Below are positions 33,900 through 43,978 of a stretch of 64,000 nucleotides of DNA, one piece after another (the first letter of the stretch is position 1; each line of letters opens with the position of its first letter). The DNA is from Hwanghaeella grinnelliae (lineage in GTDB: Bacteria > Pseudomonadota > Alphaproteobacteria > UBA8366 > Aestuariispiraceae), in NCBI RefSeq assembly GCF_004005845.1, contig NZ_SADE01000001.1, forward strand, positions 806,001 through 870,000, written 5' to 3'. The position numbers and the translations under genes are program-made. The notes below the pieces were generated by a model. That model did no database searches and had not been told where the DNA came from. It worked only from the letters and a program-made list of their open reading frames with translations.

Positions 33900-33924
33900 C
33901 GGCGGCCGGATGAGCCGGCCGCCG
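33900..33924 (+). terminator. Intrinsic terminator after gor
   Basis: A perfect 10-bp GC stem, CGGCGGCCGG (33900-33909) and CCGGCCGCCG (33915-33924), with loop ATGAG, followed by GTTTTG. It should end the gor transcript after the minisatellite. Confidence 0.75.
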
Positions 33925-33963
33925 GTTTTGACGAAGGAGAAATTTAAAAGGAGGGGTATCGAC

Positions 33964-34428
33964 ATGACAGCCCAAGCTCAACCGATTAGCAGCGGCAATC
34001 CTGCACCGGGTTTTAGGGACCATCCCGATCACAAGGTAACGCGCGAACCGTTCAAGGGGATCGTCGAGGTGCGGCGCAACCAGGTGCCTTTGGCCCGTAC
34101 AGAGGCCGCGGTCCTGGTGCGCGAAACCGGCCATACGCCGGTGCTGTATCTGCCGCTGATCAATCTCAACATGGATGAGATGGCGCCCTCGGAGCACACG
34201 ACCTATTGCCCGTTCAAGGGCAATGCCAGCTATTGGTCCATTGCCGGCGGGGCCGGCCCCGGCGACCATGCCGCCCCCGCCGAAAACGCGGTCTGGGCCT
34301 ATCAATCGCCTTATGAAGACGTGGAATGGCTGGAAGGTTTCGCCGCCTTCTATGCGGACAAGGTGGAAATCCTGGTCAACGGCCTTGTGGTCGACGCGAC
34401 CGAGCCGGATTGGCCGGAAAAGCTATAG
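33964..34428 (+). CDS. DUF427 domain-containing protein
   Basis: A 154-residue protein beginning at the ATG at 33964 after AAAAGGAGGGG. DUF427 hallmarks are VEVRRNQVPLARTEAAVLV near residue 38, VLYLPLINLNMDEM with TYCPFKGNASYWS near 80, and AVWAYQSPYEDVEWLEGFAA near 110. The fold is a small beta structure of unknown activity and probably cytoplasmic. It is separated from gor by the terminator, so it has its own transcript. Confidence 0.88.
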   Translation: MTAQAQPISSGNPAPGFRDHPDHKVTREPFKGIVEVRRNQVPLARTEAAVLVRETGHTPVLYLPLINLNMDEMAPSEHTTYCPFKGNASYWSIAGGAGPGDHAAPAENAVWAYQSPYEDVEWLEGFAAFYADKVEILVNGLVVDATEPDWPEKL

Positions 34429-34465
34429 CCCTCCCGGCCGCGCCGGTTTACCAAGCGGCCCCGGC

Positions 34466-35128
34466 CTAAAGCTGCGCTTTCAGGAAAGCCAGGGTGCGGT
34501 CCCATGATAATTCGGCCGCTTCCTTGTCATAGGCGGGGGAAACCTCGTTGAAGAAGGCGTGCTGTTTACCTTCATAACTGTGGATCTCGACCGGTGTGGA
34601 AACGCCGGCGAGATCCGCTTTCAGGGCATCCACCGCGGCCGGGGTGCACCAATCATCTTCCGTCGCGAAATGTCCCAGGAAGGGGGCCGACATCTTGGCG
34701 GGATCGGCTGCTTCCTTGCCCGGGATGCCGTAATAGCAGACAGCGGCATCGCATTCCGGAATCTTTACGCCGGCGATGATGGTGATAGCGCCCCCCATGC
34801 AGAAGCCGAGCACGGCGACCTTGTCGCAATCCTGCTTAAGGCGTTGAACCGCGCCGCGCACATCCTTATAGGCACCGTCCCAATCCAGGCCGGTCATCAT
34901 GTGATTGGCCTCGTCCGCGTCCTGGGTGACACGGCCTTCATAAAGGTCAGGGGCAAGCGCGGTGTAGCCGGCCGCCGCGAAACGGTCCGCGACGCCCTTG
35001 ATCTGGTCGTTCAGGCCCCACCATTCCTGGATTACGACGATGCCCGTCTTGGATCCGGGCGCGGTCGCCAGGTATCCTTCCGTCGTGCCGTCTTCTTCGT
35101 GCTTCTGGAACGTGATCATTTCACCCAT
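34466..35128 (-). CDS. Dienelactone hydrolase family protein
   Basis: A 220-residue alpha/beta hydrolase. The triad is visible: nucleophilic Cys in VAVLGFCMGGAITI near residue 115, Asp in GHFATEDDWCTP near 162, and His in YEGKQHAFFNEV near 195. The Glu and Trp in VVIQEWWGLNDQI near residue 33 are typical of DLH. Such enzymes hydrolyse dienelactone in chlorocatechol degradation, but generic members are widespread and this gene has no catabolic neighbours. Confidence 0.9.
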   Translation of the reverse strand: MGEMITFQKHEEDGTTEGYLATAPGSKTGIVVIQEWWGLNDQIKGVADRFAAAGYTALAPDLYEGRVTQDADEANHMMTGLDWDGAYKDVRGAVQRLKQDCDKVAVLGFCMGGAITIIAGVKIPECDAAVCYYGIPGKEAADPAKMSAPFLGHFATEDDWCTPAAVDALKADLAGVSTPVEIHSYEGKQHAFFNEVSPAYDKEAAELSWDRTLAFLKAQL

Positions 35129-35228
35129 TTGAACCTCCCGTTGAGAGTGACGTGGTGTGTATAGCGTCGTCGCCGCAGTCTAGGGCAGGGGTAGGGCCGA
35201 AAGAAACCGCCGCCTGTGCGAAAATCCG

Positions 35229-35693
35229 TCACAGGTATGAGAGGGGGAGTTCCGTGGTGTTCTTGATTTCTTCCATCGCGAAGCTGGAGGAGACGTCGCT
35301 CAAATCGATTTCCGCGATCAGGCGCTTATAGAACCGGTCATAGGCGGCGATATCCGGCACGACCACCTTCATCAGATAATCGACCTCGCCGCTCATGCGG
35401 TGAAACTCCTGTACTTCCGGTAAGGTGCGCACCACACGCGCGAATTCGTCCAACCAGTCCGCATCATGGCGGGATGTGCGGATACCGACGAAGACGGTTA
35501 CGCCGACATTCAGCTTGTCCCGGTCCAGCAGCGCCACGCGGTTGCGGATATAGCCTTGTTCTTCCAGCAGCCTGACCCGCCGCCAGCAGGGCGTCGTCGA
35601 CAAGCCGACACGGTCGGCCAGTTCCGCGTTGGACAGAGATCCGTCGCGCTGAAGTTCCGCCAAAATCTTCCGATCCGTCTGATCCAATTCCAA
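35229..35693 (-). CDS. Lrp/AsnC family transcriptional regulator
   Basis: A 154-residue regulator with an N-terminal helix-turn-helix (DRKILAELQRDGSLSNAELA, then VGLSTTPCWRRVRLLEEQGY) and a C-terminal RAM domain (YLMKVVVPDIAAYDRFYKRL). These proteins form octamers and respond to amino acids. It is divergent from a small membrane-protein gene across 175 bases of AT-rich DNA, where it probably also binds its own promoter. Target genes are not evident. Confidence 0.93.
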   Translation of the reverse strand: MELDQTDRKILAELQRDGSLSNAELADRVGLSTTPCWRRVRLLEEQGYIRNRVALLDRDKLNVGVTVFVGIRTSRHDADWLDEFARVVRTLPEVQEFHRMSGEVDYLMKVVVPDIAAYDRFYKRLIAEIDLSDVSSSFAMEEIKNTTELPLSYL

Positions 35694-35868
35694 ACTCCAT
35701 CCGAAAGAAGAAAAAAGTTATTCTATTAATAGTCAGCATTGTAGGTAGTTATATCATATTTTCGGGGAAATGGCGCGAAGAAAGCAAACACATTCCAGGC
35801 GAATGCGCGCAGAGTCATTCTTAGCAAGTGAGGTTGAGACTCACCGCCAGGATTTAAGGAGACTTCGC

Positions 35869-36114
35869 ATGAAAAATCTGCTCACGGATCACCCGAACAG
35901 TGTCGGTGAAGGCTATTTTGAGCATATGGGTCAGGCAATGAGTTTCGCGGTGCCGCTTTTCCTGGCCGCTTTCGCCTGTCTCGGGCACGCCTTTCTGCCC
36001 TTCCTTTTCGAAAAGACCGGCAGCAAGATCATCACCAACCTGCACGACCGCATGGTCACGAACCGTGTTCGGCACAAGAACCTTCACAAGGTCGCGCCCG
36101 CCCCTGCGGAATAG
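35869..36114 (+). CDS. DUF6356 family small membrane protein
   Basis: An 81-residue protein starting at 35869 after TAAGGAGAC. NSVGEGYFEHMGQAMSFAVP leads into a single hydrophobic helix (FLAAFACLGHAFLPFLF), followed by a basic C-terminus (TGSKIITNLHDRMVTNRVRH). This pattern matches the short DUF6356 proteins found in many alphaproteobacteria. Function is unknown. Confidence 0.8.
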   Translation: MKNLLTDHPNSVGEGYFEHMGQAMSFAVPLFLAAFACLGHAFLPFLFEKTGSKIITNLHDRMVTNRVRHKNLHKVAPAPAE

Positions 36115-36131
36115 GCGCATCGGTTCCAACG

Positions 36132-36692
36132 TCAGCGCATGAAGACGCGCCATCCGGCGCCGTTTTCGGCTTGCGCATCCGGCACATGTTCTAGGATTAC
36201 CCCGTTTTGGACCGTCGTGTGTTCCCAGCCGAATAGTTGCTGCAGTCCGCGATAAACGACGCCATGGGCGACGATCAGGGTAGGGCGCTCATCCGTTGCG
36301 AGAATGGACGCGATCCGTTCTGCGCGCCGCTGAAGAAATTCGGCACAGTTGTCCGCGCCTGGGATTTCGATGCGGCCGGCCAGCCAATCGCGATACCATT
36401 CACCCGTAACGTCACCCTCGCGCTCCCCAAAACTACTTTCCATGAGTTCTGGATCTTCTACCGGCTCAACGCCGATAGCGGCACCGACAGTCATTGCTGT
36501 TTCCGCTGCGCGGCTCAATGGGCTGGTCACGATCCGCTCGATACCGAGCCCCACGGCCGATACCGCCGCGTCGCGGGCCTGCCGCCGGCCGGTCTCATTC
36601 AGCGGAATATCCTTCCTTCCTTGCGCCATGCCGCGCAGGTTCCAGTCCGTCTCCCCATGGCGGAGATAGAAGAATTTTCGTTGTGGCAGCAT
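36132..36692 (-). CDS. Histidine phosphatase family protein
   Basis: A 186-residue phosphatase. The catalytic LRHGETDWN is near residue 10 (ATG at 36692, preceded by CCCGGAGCG). ERIVTSPLSRAAETAM near 52 supplies the second Arg, ESSFGEREGD the proton donor, and LIVAHGVVYRG near 142 the second His. All catalytic residues are present. Substrates of this family range from phosphoglycerate to alpha-ribazole phosphate. It is 76 bases downstream of the COG3618 gene and could be cotranscribed. Confidence 0.9.
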   Translation of the reverse strand: MLPQRKFFYLRHGETDWNLRGMAQGRKDIPLNETGRRQARDAAVSAVGLGIERIVTSPLSRAAETAMTVGAAIGVEPVEDPELMESSFGEREGDVTGEWYRDWLAGRIEIPGADNCAEFLQRRAERIASILATDERPTLIVAHGVVYRGLQQLFGWEHTTVQNGVILEHVPDAQAENGAGWRVFMR

Positions 36693-36768
36693 GGGACGCT
36701 CCGGGAATCGAGGAAGGGGCGAACCTATATCGCGCCAAATGCCCGATAGGCAAATTGGTGACCGGCTT

Positions 36769-37635
36769 CTATTCGGCGAAGTCGTAAAGCTTGCGGGGGT
36801 TTTCGACCAAGATCTTGTGGATGACTTCCGTGCTGTCGGTCCATTGGCCCAGGCAATCCAACTGGTTGGCATCGTCGGGATAGTTTTCGGCCGTGCGGCC
36901 GTTATGCGGCCAATTGGTGGCCCAGATGATCCGGTCGGGCGCGTGTTCGATAAGAGCGCGGGCAAGCACACCGACATCGTCATAGAAGGGCGGGCCGGAT
37001 ATGGACGTTTCATAGAAGGCGGAAACCTTCACATAGCAGTTGCCCTTGTCGACCAGGCGCAGAAGTTCATGGAAGGCCGGGTCGTCTGTCGACACCGGTT
37101 CCAGATACTTCGCCGTGTGATCGATGACGTAATCGCCGGCGATCCGATCCAAAATCTTGGCGTGTTCATGCAGGCCTCGTCCGTCGAACTGGGTTATGAC
37201 ATGCCAGCCGAACGGGGCGATCCTGGCAGCCAGATCGAGGGTGCGATCCAGCTTCGAGGCGCCGCCGGGCAGGTCCATGATGCGGGCCCCGCGCACGCCT
37301 TGGTCGTGCAAGGCCTGGAGTTCCGAGTCGGTTTCGGTTCCCTGCAGGCAGAGGATGGCGCGCGCATCCTTGCCGAATTCCCGCAAGGCATCCAGCGAGC
37401 AGCGGTTGTCGAACTGATAGGCATTGGGCTGGACGATGACGAGTTGGTCCAAACCCAGACGCGCCTGAACCCGGCGATAGTCGTCTGGCGTGCAATCGGC
37501 CATTGGCGGCGGACCGCCCGGGGCACCGGGATATTGCCCGTCAAAGAAATGGATATGCGTGTCGACCGTGCCTTTGGGCGCTTTCAGGGCGGGTTTCGGC
37601 CCGTCCAGCGGCAATGTGTCGTAGCGTCTGGCCAT
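36769..37635 (-). CDS. COG3618 amidohydrolase, probable aldarolactone isomerase/hydrolase
   Basis: A 288-residue TIM-barrel protein of the amidohydrolase superfamily, starting at 37635 after GAGGGGAACC. It opens with VDTHIHFFDGQYPGAPGGPP (HxH) and ends with IIWATNWPHNGR near residue 240. The branch includes 2-pyrone-4,6-dicarboxylate lactonase and D-galactarolactone isomerase. Encoded 45 bases after kdgD and near udh, it most likely handles the aldaro-lactone that uronate dehydrogenase makes. The residue before WPH is Asn where many relatives have Asp. Confidence 0.8.
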   Translation of the reverse strand: MARRYDTLPLDGPKPALKAPKGTVDTHIHFFDGQYPGAPGGPPPMADCTPDDYRRVQARLGLDQLVIVQPNAYQFDNRCSLDALREFGKDARAILCLQGTETDSELQALHDQGVRGARIMDLPGGASKLDRTLDLAARIAPFGWHVITQFDGRGLHEHAKILDRIAGDYVIDHTAKYLEPVSTDDPAFHELLRLVDKGNCYVKVSAFYETSISGPPFYDDVGVLARALIEHAPDRIIWATNWPHNGRTAENYPDDANQLDCLGQWTDSTEVIHKILVENPRKLYDFAE

Positions 37636-37680
37636 ATCTTGGTTCCCCTCGTTTCCGCCCGGTCTTGTATTTCTCAGCAA

Positions 37681-38674
<994 letters not shown>

Positions 38675-38693
<19 letters not shown>

Positions 38694-39403
38694 TTTAGCA
38701 GGCTCAATTGCCGGTATCGGTCCAGGCTTCCCTTCAGGTGCACACGCATGGCCTCACGGGCCCCTTCCACGTCACGGGCGCTGATGGCGCGAAGAATTGC
38801 TTCGTGCTCGGCCAGAAGGTTCCGTTCCATCGTCAGGGCCGCTTCGGGTTCGGTGTTCAGCAGATGCAGTTGGGCCCGTGGAATGGTCCTGCGGCCCAGA
38901 TACTGCAGAAATTCGACGAATTGCTTGTTATTGGTCGCCTCCGCGATGGCCATATGAAACTGATAGTCGGCGTCTTGCGCCGTTTGATGCTCGTCCAAAG
39001 AGGTGCCAAGTTCGCGGAACCGTTCCAAGATGCGGGCTTCCTGGGCCGGGGAACATCGCGCCGCGGCAAGGCCGGCCGCTTCGATTTCCATGGCGGCGCG
39101 GAGTTCCAGTGTTTCGATAACAGAAGAGATTGTTTGCGCCTGGCCGGACCAGATCTGCTGGGCGGTCGGCGGCTTGTACCCCAATACATAGGCGCCGGAA
39201 CCCTGTTTCGCCTCGATCAGGCGGTCCGCGCGCAGCGTCGCGATGGCTTCGCGCACAACCGTACGGCTAACGCCATGTTCCTGGCTCAGTTGCTGTTCCG
39301 TCGGCAGTTTGTCCCCTTCGGTGAGCTCCCCTGAGTCGATTTTGGCCCGCAGGCTCTCAGCAAGTTTTTGGGCTAGACTCTGCCTGGGCTTAAGGTCGCG
39401 CAT
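38675..39403 (-). CDS. GntR family regulator, FadR subfamily
   Basis: A 242-residue regulator. The winged helix-turn-helix holds TEGDKLPTEQQLSQEHGVSR and VVREAIATLRADRLIEAKQG in its first 75 residues. The all-helical FCD domain has LELRAAMEIEAAGLAAAR near residue 97 and YQFHMAIAEATNNKQFVEFL near 145, with metal-binding histidines. The ATG at 39403 was preferred to a GTG seven codons upstream; neither has a strong ribosome site. It stands between kdgD and the divergent TRAP/udh operon and is the likely hexuronate-pathway regulator. Confidence 0.92.
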
Positions 39404-39520
39404 AGGGGTCACAGGTTGCTCCACGCTGACGACGGATGCTCCGCCGGGTCCCGGTCATCTGGCCCGGTGTGTTCCGTGATTTCAATCGGCAATCAGATGG
39501 CTTTCGGTCAAATTAGCCGG

Positions 39521-39556
39521 TTGACAATTAAATTCATCATACAAATAGTAATGTAT
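39521..39556 (+). promoter_or_regulatory. Putative promoter of the TRAP/udh operon
   Basis: A perfect TTGACA (39521-39526) precedes an AT-rich stretch containing candidate -10 sequence near 39540-39549 and a small dyad ATACA-N8-TGTAT (39539-39556). It lies about 75-110 bases before the binding-protein gene, in the 228-base gap divergent from gntR. The exact -10 box is uncertain. Confidence 0.4.
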
Positions 39557-39631
39557 AAGAACAATAAGCTAAGAAGCCCTAAAAAAGGGCGCGGTATCAG
39601 GGTCAATAAAATCCATGGAGAGGAAACGACT

Positions 39632-40624
39632 ATGTTCGACAAGAGTGCTGGGCAACTGATTAAAGCCCTGGTCGTCGCCGGTGTGGCGATAGGGGTGGCC
39701 GGCGCCGCCGATGCGAAGGAATGGCGCGCGTGGAATATCCATGTTGAAGGCTATCCGAATACAGTGGCGATGGATAAGTTCGCCGAACTGGTCAAGGACA
39801 AGACCGGCGGCTCGCTGGAAATCACGAATTATCATGGTGGAGTTCTGGGCAACCAGCCGGATGCGATCGAACAGGTCCGCATCGGGGCGCTGGAAGTCGG
39901 CAACTTCAACCTCGGTCCGATGGGGACGGTCATTCCGGAAACCAATGTCGTTTCCCTGCCGTTCATCTTCAAGGATCTTCCGCATATGCATCGGGTCCTC
40001 GGCAGTGAAGCCGGCGAGGTGATCAAGCAAGGGATGATGGAAAAGGGACTGGTGCCGCTTGCCTGGTACGATTCTGGCGCGCGTTCCTTCTATAATTCCA
40101 AAAAGCCGATCACGCAGCCGTCCGATGTTTCCGGTATGAAGATCCGCGTCATGAACAATGAATTGTTCACCGGCATGGTCGGCGCGCTCGGCGGCGATGG
40201 GTCGCCGATGGCGTTCTCCGAAGTCTATCAGGCGCTCAAGACCGGTGTCGTCGATGGGGCGGAAAACAACTGGCCGTCCTTCGAGTCCACGGGCCATTTC
40301 GAAGTAGCCGGTTATTACTCGCTGACGCAGCATCTGATCATTCCGGAATGCGTCTGCATCAGTAAGACCGCATGGGACACGCTGTCGGATGCCGAGAAAA
40401 AGGCAGTCGAGGAAGCCGCCGTCGAATCCGCGACGCTGCAGCAGGAGCTTTGGGCCAAGCGTTCCGAGCAAAGCAAGCAGAAGGTTATCGACTCCGGCGT
40501 TAACTATAATGAAATCGCCGACAAGGCTGCGTTCCAGGACGCAATGAAGCCGGTCTATGCGAAATATATTGAAGCCAATCCCGCTCAAGCCGACCTCATC
40601 GCGAAGATGCAAGCGGTCGAATAA
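39632..40624 (+). CDS. TRAP transporter substrate-binding protein, DctP family (hexuronate cluster)
   Basis: A 330-residue periplasmic binding protein beginning after GGAGAGGAAA. The signal peptide is LIKALVVAGVAIGVAGAADA-KE. It has the DctP core: GGVLGNQPDAIEQVRIGALE near residue 72, the ligand arginine in SGMKIRVMNNELF near 168, and SEVYQALKTGVVDGAENNW near 195. Lying in a cluster with udh and kdgD, it probably binds glucuronate or galacturonate; this is inferred from context. Confidence 0.94.
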   Translation: MFDKSAGQLIKALVVAGVAIGVAGAADAKEWRAWNIHVEGYPNTVAMDKFAELVKDKTGGSLEITNYHGGVLGNQPDAIEQVRIGALEVGNFNLGPMGTVIPETNVVSLPFIFKDLPHMHRVLGSEAGEVIKQGMMEKGLVPLAWYDSGARSFYNSKKPITQPSDVSGMKIRVMNNELFTGMVGALGGDGSPMAFSEVYQALKTGVVDGAENNWPSFESTGHFEVAGYYSLTQHLIIPECVCISKTAWDTLSDAEKKAVEEAAVESATLQQELWAKRSEQSKQKVIDSGVNYNEIADKAAFQDAMKPVYAKYIEANPAQADLIAKMQAVE

Positions 40625-40640
40625 GCCTACTGTTTTCGAA

Positions 40641-40672
40641 CTTGCCGGTCCGGTTCGCGCCGGGCCGGCAAG
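40641..40672 (+). terminator. GC hairpin between TRAP binding-protein and permease genes
   Basis: CTTGCCGGTCCGG (40641-40653), loop TTCGCG, CCGGGCCGGCAAG (40660-40672): 12 of 13 positions pair, and a weak T run (TGCGTTTT) follows. It mirrors the hairpin at 3346-3369 in the first TRAP operon and probably lowers permease expression relative to the binding protein. Confidence 0.6.
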
Positions 40673-40799
40673 TGCGTTTTCCGGGCCATGCGCCAGGCGC
40701 GGATTCAGGCAAAGCGCCCGGCAAATTACCCAATGAGAGTTTCTGTATATGATGGTGGCGGCGACGTGATCGCGGCAACCGTTTCAAGGGAAGAGTGGC

Positions 40800-41396
40800 A
40801 TGGCTGATAAGGACGATGGTGGCGGTGCTGCTGGGGCAGCCGGGGATGATGGTGGCGAACAGGGAACGGTCGCTCGCCTGTCCCGCGCCGTGACGCTGGT
40901 AAATGATTTTCTTGCGACGGTCTGCATGAATCTGGCGGGGATCGGGCTCGTCATCCTCACCGTCATTTTCGGCTGGTTGGTCTTCGGCCGTTATGTGCTG
41001 AACTCAACCCCAACCTGGGTTGAGCAGATTTCCCTGCTGCTTGTGGTGTTCATCGCGTTTCTGGGCGCGTCCGCCGGGATCCAGGAAAAAACGCACCTGA
41101 ATGTCGATGTCATGACAATGCGCATGCCGCGCAGGATAAAGGCCTTCCTTCATGCGGTCGTTTATCTGACCCTTGCCGGCTTTGGCATCTTTCTCGCCGT
41201 CTACGGATTCAAGCTGGTTCAGTTCAAATGGGGGTCCTTGATCCCGTTAATCGGCTGGTCGGAAGGCATTCGCGTTTTGCCGCTGTTCTTCGGCGGCGTA
41301 TTGATCACCCTGTTTTCGCTTGGCCATTTGCTGGCCATGTCGCGGTCGGGCTGGGACAAAATCACGGGCATCGAGCCTGATGAGTTGGGGGACTGA
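40800..41396 (+). CDS. TRAP transporter small permease, DctQ family
   Basis: A 198-residue protein with four membrane helices, near residues 38-62, 72-92, 118-138 and 155-177. The first 35 residues are a Gly/Ala/Asp-rich soluble stretch, unusual but low in complexity. NSTPTWVEQISLLLVVFIAF and the following GIQEKTHLNVDV are DctQ hallmarks. It sits three bases before the large permease start and serves the same uptake system. Confidence 0.92.
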   Translation: MADKDDGGGAAGAAGDDGGEQGTVARLSRAVTLVNDFLATVCMNLAGIGLVILTVIFGWLVFGRYVLNSTPTWVEQISLLLVVFIAFLGASAGIQEKTHLNVDVMTMRMPRRIKAFLHAVVYLTLAGFGIFLAVYGFKLVQFKWGSLIPLIGWSEGIRVLPLFFGGVLITLFSLGHLLAMSRSGWDKITGIEPDELGD

Positions 41397-41399
41397 CCG

Positions 41400-42680
41400 A
41401 TGGGATTGGCTCTGCTTCTTGGCCTGTTTGCGCTTGGCGTTTTGATCGGGTTGCCTGTCGCCTTTTGCCTTGGCGTCGCGGCGGTGATTACCGTCGCCTA
41501 TGAAGGCCTGCCGCTCGTCATCGCGGTTCAGCGCCTGGTGTCGGGCATTTCGATGTTCTCTCTTCTGGCGATTCCATTTTTCATCTTTGCCGGTGAATTG
41601 ATGTTCCATGGTGGGATTGCCGGGCATCTTGTGCGTTTCGCATCCTCCCTGGTCGGTCGGGTGCGTGGTGGGCTGGGTGTCGTCAACGTCTTCTCATCCA
41701 TGCTGTTCGGGGGTATCTCCGGCTCCGCTGTCGCGGATGTCTCGGCATTGGGGTCTATCCTAATTCCCGTCATGAAGGAAAAAGGATATAGCGATGACTA
41801 CGCGGTCAATGTGACGGTCACGTCATCGATCGCCGGCATCATGATTCCGCCCAGCCATAATATGATCCTCTTCGCGGTCGCCGCGGGCGGGGGGATATCC
41901 ATCTCCAAGCTCTTCCTGGCCGGTGTCGTGCCGGGGGTGATCATGTGCGTTTGCCTGGCGCTGGCGGCCTATGTGGTCGCTGTCCGTCGGGGTTATAAGA
42001 GCGAACCGTTCCCCGGCATGCGGAACCTGTTCATTCATGCGGTCGTCGCGCTGCCCGGGTTGTTCACCGCCGTGATCATCGTCGGCGGTGTATTGTCGGG
42101 CATCTTCACAGTGACCGAATCCGGGGCTTTCGGGGCAATCTATGCGGCCGTTGTCACGTTGATCGGGTACCGGACGCTGACCTATGAGAAGTTCAAGACC
42201 GCGGTGATCCGTTCCGTGCGCACAACGGCCATGGTGATGATCCTGGTCGCTTGCGCCTCGCTCTACGCGTATATGCTGACCTTCTATAGAGTGCCGTCGC
42301 AGATGATCGATTTCATGATGGGGATATCGGAAAACCCGATCGCCATCCTTCTGATGATCAACCTGATGCTGATCGTGCTGGGCATGATCATGGACATGGC
42401 GGCGCTGATTCTGATCTGCACACCGATCTTCCTGCCGGTGGTCATGGCGATCGGCATGGACCCAATTCAATTCGGCATGGTCCTGATGATGAATCTGGGG
42501 CTTGGCTTATGCACCCCGCCGGTCGGGGCCTGCCTTTTCGTCGGCTGCGCGATCGGTAAGGTTCGGATGGAAAAGACGGTGAAGACGATCTGGCCTTTTT
42601 ATGCCGCGATCCTGGCCGCCCTTTTGTTGACGACTTTTGTGCCCGCGGTCTCGCTGACCCTGCCGAATCTTTGGCAATAG
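41400..42680 (+). CDS. TRAP transporter large permease, DctM family
   Basis: A 426-residue polytopic protein of normal DctM length. Motifs are FSLLAIPFFIFAGELMFHGG near residue 50, SMLFGGISGSAVADVSALGS near 100, IAGIMIPPSHNMILFAVAAG near 142, and GLGLCTPPVGACLFVGCAIG near 370. It is the translocating subunit for the hexuronate-cluster TRAP system, cotranscribed with dctQ and probably with udh 69 bases downstream. Confidence 0.95.
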   Translation: MGLALLLGLFALGVLIGLPVAFCLGVAAVITVAYEGLPLVIAVQRLVSGISMFSLLAIPFFIFAGELMFHGGIAGHLVRFASSLVGRVRGGLGVVNVFSSMLFGGISGSAVADVSALGSILIPVMKEKGYSDDYAVNVTVTSSIAGIMIPPSHNMILFAVAAGGGISISKLFLAGVVPGVIMCVCLALAAYVVAVRRGYKSEPFPGMRNLFIHAVVALPGLFTAVIIVGGVLSGIFTVTESGAFGAIYAAVVTLIGYRTLTYEKFKTAVIRSVRTTAMVMILVACASLYAYMLTFYRVPSQMIDFMMGISENPIAILLMINLMLIVLGMIMDMAALILICTPIFLPVVMAIGMDPIQFGMVLMMNLGLGLCTPPVGACLFVGCAIGKVRMEKTVKTIWPFYAAILAALLLTTFVPAVSLTLPNLWQ

Positions 42681-42749
42681 AGCTGGCTGATTTTCCCCCG
42701 CTGTTGTTTCCGGGCGGGGCTTATTAAAGAGTGAAAGGGGGATATCCCG

Positions 42750-43544
42750 ATGAGCAAGATTTTGATTACCGGCGCGGGCGGGGGCCTCGGCACTTCGCTG
42801 CGTAAAAGCGTTGCGTCCTGGGCGGATAGTGTCCGGTTGAGCGACGTAACCGAAATCACGGACTGTGCCCCGAACGAGGAATTCGTCGCTTGCCCGCTGG
42901 GCGACAAGGACGCGGTCCAAGCGCTGGTGGATGGGGTCGACGGAATCGTTCACTTGGGCGGTATGAGCATCGAGGACACGTTCGAGACGATCTTGGATTC
43001 GAACCTGCGTGGCACCTACCATATTTTCGAAGCCGCGCGGAAGGCCGGGAAGCCGCGGGTTATGTTCGCCAGTTCCAATCATGCGATCGGCTTTCACACA
43101 CGCGATACCGAGTTGAACGGTGACTCCCCGTTCCGTCCGGACAGCCTCTACGGCCTAAGCAAATGCTATGGTGAGCTGTTGGCGCGGTATTATTACGACA
43201 AGTTTGGGGTGGAGAGCGTCAGTGTCCGCATCGGGTCATGTTTTCCGGAGCCGGTTGACCGTCGCATGCTGGCGACCTGGCTCAGCCCGACTGATTTCGA
43301 CAGCATGATTCAGGCGATCTTCTCCGCCCCACGGACGGGTGCGGCGATGATCTATGGCGTTTCCGATAATTTGGAGACCTGGTGGAACAACGACCATGCC
43401 CGGTTCCTGGGCTGGAAACCGCGGGACAGTTCCGACCGGTTCCGGGAAAAGGTCTATGCCAAGCCTTATGACCTGAAGCCGGATGATCTGGCGGTTGTGC
43501 ATCAGGGTGGCGGCTTTGCCGCGGCGGGGCATTTCGAAGACTGA
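42750..43544 (+). CDS. udh: Uronate dehydrogenase (NAD-dependent SDR)
   Basis: A 264-residue extended short-chain dehydrogenase. The NAD fold is KILITGAGGGLGTSLR. The catalytic Tyr and Lys are in DSLYGLSKCYGELLARYY near residue 135, with the Ser in MFASSNHAIGF near 110. GIVHLGGMSIEDTFETILDS near 65 and the SNHAIGF block are typical of Udh, which oxidises glucuronate or galacturonate to the aldaro-1,5-lactone. The start follows GAAAGGGGGATA. It ends the TRAP operon, and kdgD on the other side completes the oxidative route. Confidence 0.92.
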   Translation: MSKILITGAGGGLGTSLRKSVASWADSVRLSDVTEITDCAPNEEFVACPLGDKDAVQALVDGVDGIVHLGGMSIEDTFETILDSNLRGTYHIFEAARKAGKPRVMFASSNHAIGFHTRDTELNGDSPFRPDSLYGLSKCYGELLARYYYDKFGVESVSVRIGSCFPEPVDRRMLATWLSPTDFDSMIQAIFSAPRTGAAMIYGVSDNLETWWNNDHARFLGWKPRDSSDRFREKVYAKPYDLKPDDLAVVHQGGGFAAAGHFED

Positions 43545-43594
43545 CGAAACACCCTGCCAGCGGCATGCCTGGAGGTGCGGATTAAAAAGGCGGA

Positions 43595-43897
43595 CTAAAG
43601 GACGCTTTCGAACCCTTCGAAATTTGGGTGACCCAGATAGACGTCGCTGTGGTCGCCTGCGTTCTTATGGGCCAGGCGGAAGGCTTCCGACTTGGTCCAT
43701 GCCTCGAAATCCGCCCGTGAATTCCAGACCGTGTGGGAGGAATAAAGGGTATGATCCTCCCCCTCTGGTCCACGCAGCAGGGTGAAGGACTTGAAGCCCG
43801 GAACGTCGTCCAGATGGGTGTCGCGCTCCCGCCAGATACGCTCGAAGTCTTCTTCCTTGCCGGGACGGATCTTGAATCTGTTCATAGCGATAAACAT
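43595..43897 (-). CDS. Antibiotic biosynthesis monooxygenase (ABM) family protein
   Basis: A 100-residue dimeric alpha/beta-barrel protein. FIAMNRFKIRPGKEEDFERI and WRERDTHLDDVPGFKSFTLL, with YSSHTVWNSRADFEAWTKSE near residue 52, fit the ABM domain shared with IsdG/HmoB-type heme oxygenases. It could degrade heme or act as a monooxygenase on a small molecule. It is 81 bases downstream of a Rieske oxygenase gene on the same strand and may be cotranscribed. Confidence 0.87.
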   Translation of the reverse strand: MFIAMNRFKIRPGKEEDFERIWRERDTHLDDVPGFKSFTLLRGPEGEDHTLYSSHTVWNSRADFEAWTKSEAFRLAHKNAGDHSDVYLGHPNFEGFESVL

Positions 43898-43978
43898 GGG
43901 TGTTCCTTTTACAATACGTCGCGGAACCGTCCCAAACGCTATAGCGGATTCAGATCCTGTTTGGCCATATGGGGAAAC

